Shown: positions 62,460 to 64,000 of the stretch, piece after piece | How positions within the stretch are numbered: the first letter of the stretch is position 1 | Layout of the letters: every line of letters begins with the position of its first letter | NCBI GenBank assembly: GCA_022572185.1 | Contig: JACZWL010000009.1 | Span: forward strand, 1 to 64,000 | Length of the DNA stretch: 64,000 bases | Source of the DNA: Pseudomonadota bacterium | Lineage (GTDB): Bacteria; Pseudomonadota; Gammaproteobacteria; Steroidobacterales; Woeseiaceae | Reading direction: 5' to 3' | Position numbers and translations under genes: made by a program | Notes under the pieces: model-generated | What the model was told of the DNA's origin: nothing | The model's database searches: none | Seen by the model: the letters and a program-made list of their open reading frames with translations, nothing else

Positions 62460-64000
62460 ATGAACCTATCAACTCTGCCCGACAAGGCGATCAGGTACCG
62501 GACCCTGCTGCTCGTGCTGCTCGGGGCACTCTTGTACATCGCATTCATCGGTTTGCGTGATCTATGGTATCCCGACGAACTCGACATTGCCGAAGTTGCC
62601 CTGGCGATGTTCCTCAGCGGCGACTGGGTGTCGCCACGGCGAATGGGCGTTATCTGGGTCGATTACCCGCCCATGATTTACTGGGTCGGTACTGTCTTTT
62701 CGCATTTGTTCGACGGAATGTCCGCCTTCTCGTTGCGCCTGCCGAACGCCCTCGCTGCAATTGGCACCGTGGTCATAACCTGTGCCGTGGGCACGCGTTG
62801 GTACGACGCGCGAACCGGGCTCTGGGCCGGTTTCGCTTTGCTCACGTTCCTTTCGTTCGTGTATGAAGCGAACAGCTACCGGCCAGACGTGCTGTTCACT
62901 CTGATGATCACATCAGGAATAATCGCCTATGCCTGCGGCGCCGGCGAGCGGCCCCGCTTGTCTCTTCGCATCTCGGGATTTGCCTTCCTTGGACTTGCCA
63001 TGCTTGCCAAGGGCCCGCTTGGTCTCTTGCTGCCTGGGTTGATATTGACCTTGTGGCTTGGCGCGCGCCATGAGTGGCGCCGCATTCTCGAACTTGCGCC
63101 GCTGTCGCGGATCGCGCTCGCCATATATTTGCCCTGGGTTGCTGCAACTGCTGGAGCGATGGGGTGGGATAATATTCTCTACGAACTTTACGCACAGAAT
63201 TTTGCGCGTTTTCAGGAGGGCGCGTTGCGCGGTCATGCACAACCCTTCTACTACTATTTCAAGAATTTCTGGCTCGACTTTGCGCCATGGTCATGGCTGG
63301 TACCTCCGGCGATCTGGTGGATTGTGCGCACAGACCGTTGGCGCGATCCGCAGGTTCAGCTCGCACTGTGGTGGTTCGGTACGTTTTTCGTGTTCCTGTC
63401 TCTCGCGGCGACAAAACGCCAGTTGTACTTATTGCCCGCCTATCCGGCCATCGCGCTATTGCTTGCACCTTGGCTGGCCAGCGTCGGCCGACCCGAAACT
63501 GGATCGTCAGCGGATACCCCACGAACCCGCCCGGTTCGAATTTATTCCTTCATCCTGGCGATTGTTTTTTCAGCTCTCGGTATCGCCTTGATCGGTGTTA
63601 TCGCCAGGTTCACGTCCATCGTTGCCGGTCAGGATCTCAATCAACAGGAACTTGAGGTGGCGCAGGGAATCCGGATTCCTCTTGCAGTGATGGCCACTGT
63701 CTTGCTTGCGTCCGGGGTCTGGATAATTCTGGCATGGAAACGGAGCGATACACGGGCCACACTCGTTCGTATCGGAGCGGCGCACGTCGTGCTGTATGTC
63801 GTGATCCTGGCTCTCGTGTTACCAGCTCTCGGGCCAACCAAGACCTATGCGACTCAGAGTGAGTGGATACGCGAGCAGATTGGATCGGAGACAAATTTCG
63901 GAATGGTGTACCCCTTCGGCTCGAAAACGGCATCCGGAAAGATTATGAATGCGGGCGTTGCCAAGCGAGGCGGGTTCGCCTACCACACCGGTGCAATGGT
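62460..64000 (+). CDS. GT39 (ArnT/PMT-like) membrane glycosyltransferase, 3' end outside window
   Basis: At least 513 codons, cut by the right edge. Begins MNLSTLPDKAIRYR, a first helix, then the periplasmic loop GLRDLWYPDELDIAEVALAMF, where the acidic ArnT-type D/E residues lie, and LAKGPLGLLLPGLIL. Many transmembrane helices follow. Such enzymes use undecaprenyl-phosphate sugars as donors to lipid A or protein. It is divergent from the DprE1-like gene. The last visible residues read GGFAYHTGAM. Confidence 0.87.
   Translation, partial: MNLSTLPDKAIRYRTLLLVLLGALLYIAFIGLRDLWYPDELDIAEVALAMFLSGDWVSPRRMGVIWVDYPPMIYWVGTVFSHLFDGMSAFSLRLPNALAAIGTVVITCAVGTRWYDARTGLWAGFALLTFLSFVYEANSYRPDVLFTLMITSGIIAYACGAGERPRLSLRISGFAFLGLAMLAKGPLGLLLPGLILTLWLGARHEWRRILELAPLSRIALAIYLPWVAATAGAMGWDNILYELYAQNFARFQEGALRGHAQPFYYYFKNFWLDFAPWSWLVPPAIWWIVRTDRWRDPQVQLALWWFGTFFVFLSLAATKRQLYLLPAYPAIALLLAPWLASVGRPETGSSADTPRTRPVRIYSFILAIVFSALGIALIGVIARFTSIVAGQDLNQQELEVAQGIRIPLAVMATVLLASGVWIILAWKRSDTRATLVRIGAAHVVLYVVILALVLPALGPTKTYATQSEWIREQIGSETNFGMVYPFGSKTASGKIMNAGVAKRGGFAYHTGAM

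Overview
The window looks like chromosome of a marine or sediment gammaproteobacterium, possibly near Woeseiaceae or Xanthomonadales-like lineages. This is inferred from Gram-negative envelope genes (TonB-dependent receptor, LptG, heptosyltransferase-like GT9, RND pumps), a GlyGly-CTERM anchor, DUF3014, a moderately high GC content, and dispersed palindromes of the form GCCCGTC-N-GACGGGC. No rRNA, tRNA, CRISPR array, prophage or transposase gene was seen. Both ends are cut: the left edge enters a molybdenum hydroxylase subunit and the right edge leaves a GT39 membrane glycosyltransferase.

Layout. 0-2.3 kb: IorB/xanthine dehydrogenase-type subunit and a small parvulin. 2.5-8.1 kb: a run of small same-strand genes. 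A complete integron attC site (2926-3030) ends a cassette carrying a 109-aa unknown protein and precedes a methyltransferase. DUF427, fungal-type cytosine deaminase, GNAT, MAPEG, DCC-thioredoxin, DUF6265, ceramidase-like and GFA genes follow. 8.1-11.6 kb: TPMT, DoxX, FolD, GT4. 11.6-15.8 kb: ECF sigma factor, FecR and TonB receptor in one operon. 16-18.8 kb: MtnA with a class II aldolase (possible methylthioadenosine shunt), then a Vgb-like propeller. 19-25.5 kb: TonB-C protein, TPR, CBS, a frameshifted DUF4097-like gene, secreted amidohydrolase, threonine/serine dehydratase, a DUF4412-like secreted protein. The spaces between them hold hairpin chains and a 159-bp inverted repeat.

25.7-28.5 kb: two tandem paralogous acidic secreted proteins. 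28.8-30.4 kb: a clear cyclic di-GMP-I (GEMM) riboswitch ahead of an FAD-linked oxidase. 30.7-39.4 kb: a four-gene RND efflux operon with two adaptors and two pumps behind a promoter overlapped by a palindromic operator. 39.4-47.3 kb: amidase, GlyGly-CTERM protein, DMT exporter, BKACE enzyme with class III aminotransferase, secreted M20 amidohydrolase, DUF3014. 47.7-53 kb: OsmC, two unknowns, an exported F420/NADP-reductase-like protein and an EF-G paralogue.

53-64 kb is an envelope region: a broken POTRA/Omp85-like gene, GT9, LptG, two aminotransferases, a flippase-like membrane protein, a DprE1-like oxidase and a GT39 enzyme. Together these suggest polyprenyl-phosphate sugar chemistry feeding surface glycan modification. 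The most noteworthy items are the c-di-GMP riboswitch/oxidase unit, the attC cassette, the 2+2 RND operon, the GGA-loop hairpin chains and inverted repeat, the DprE1-like cluster, and two degrading envelope genes.
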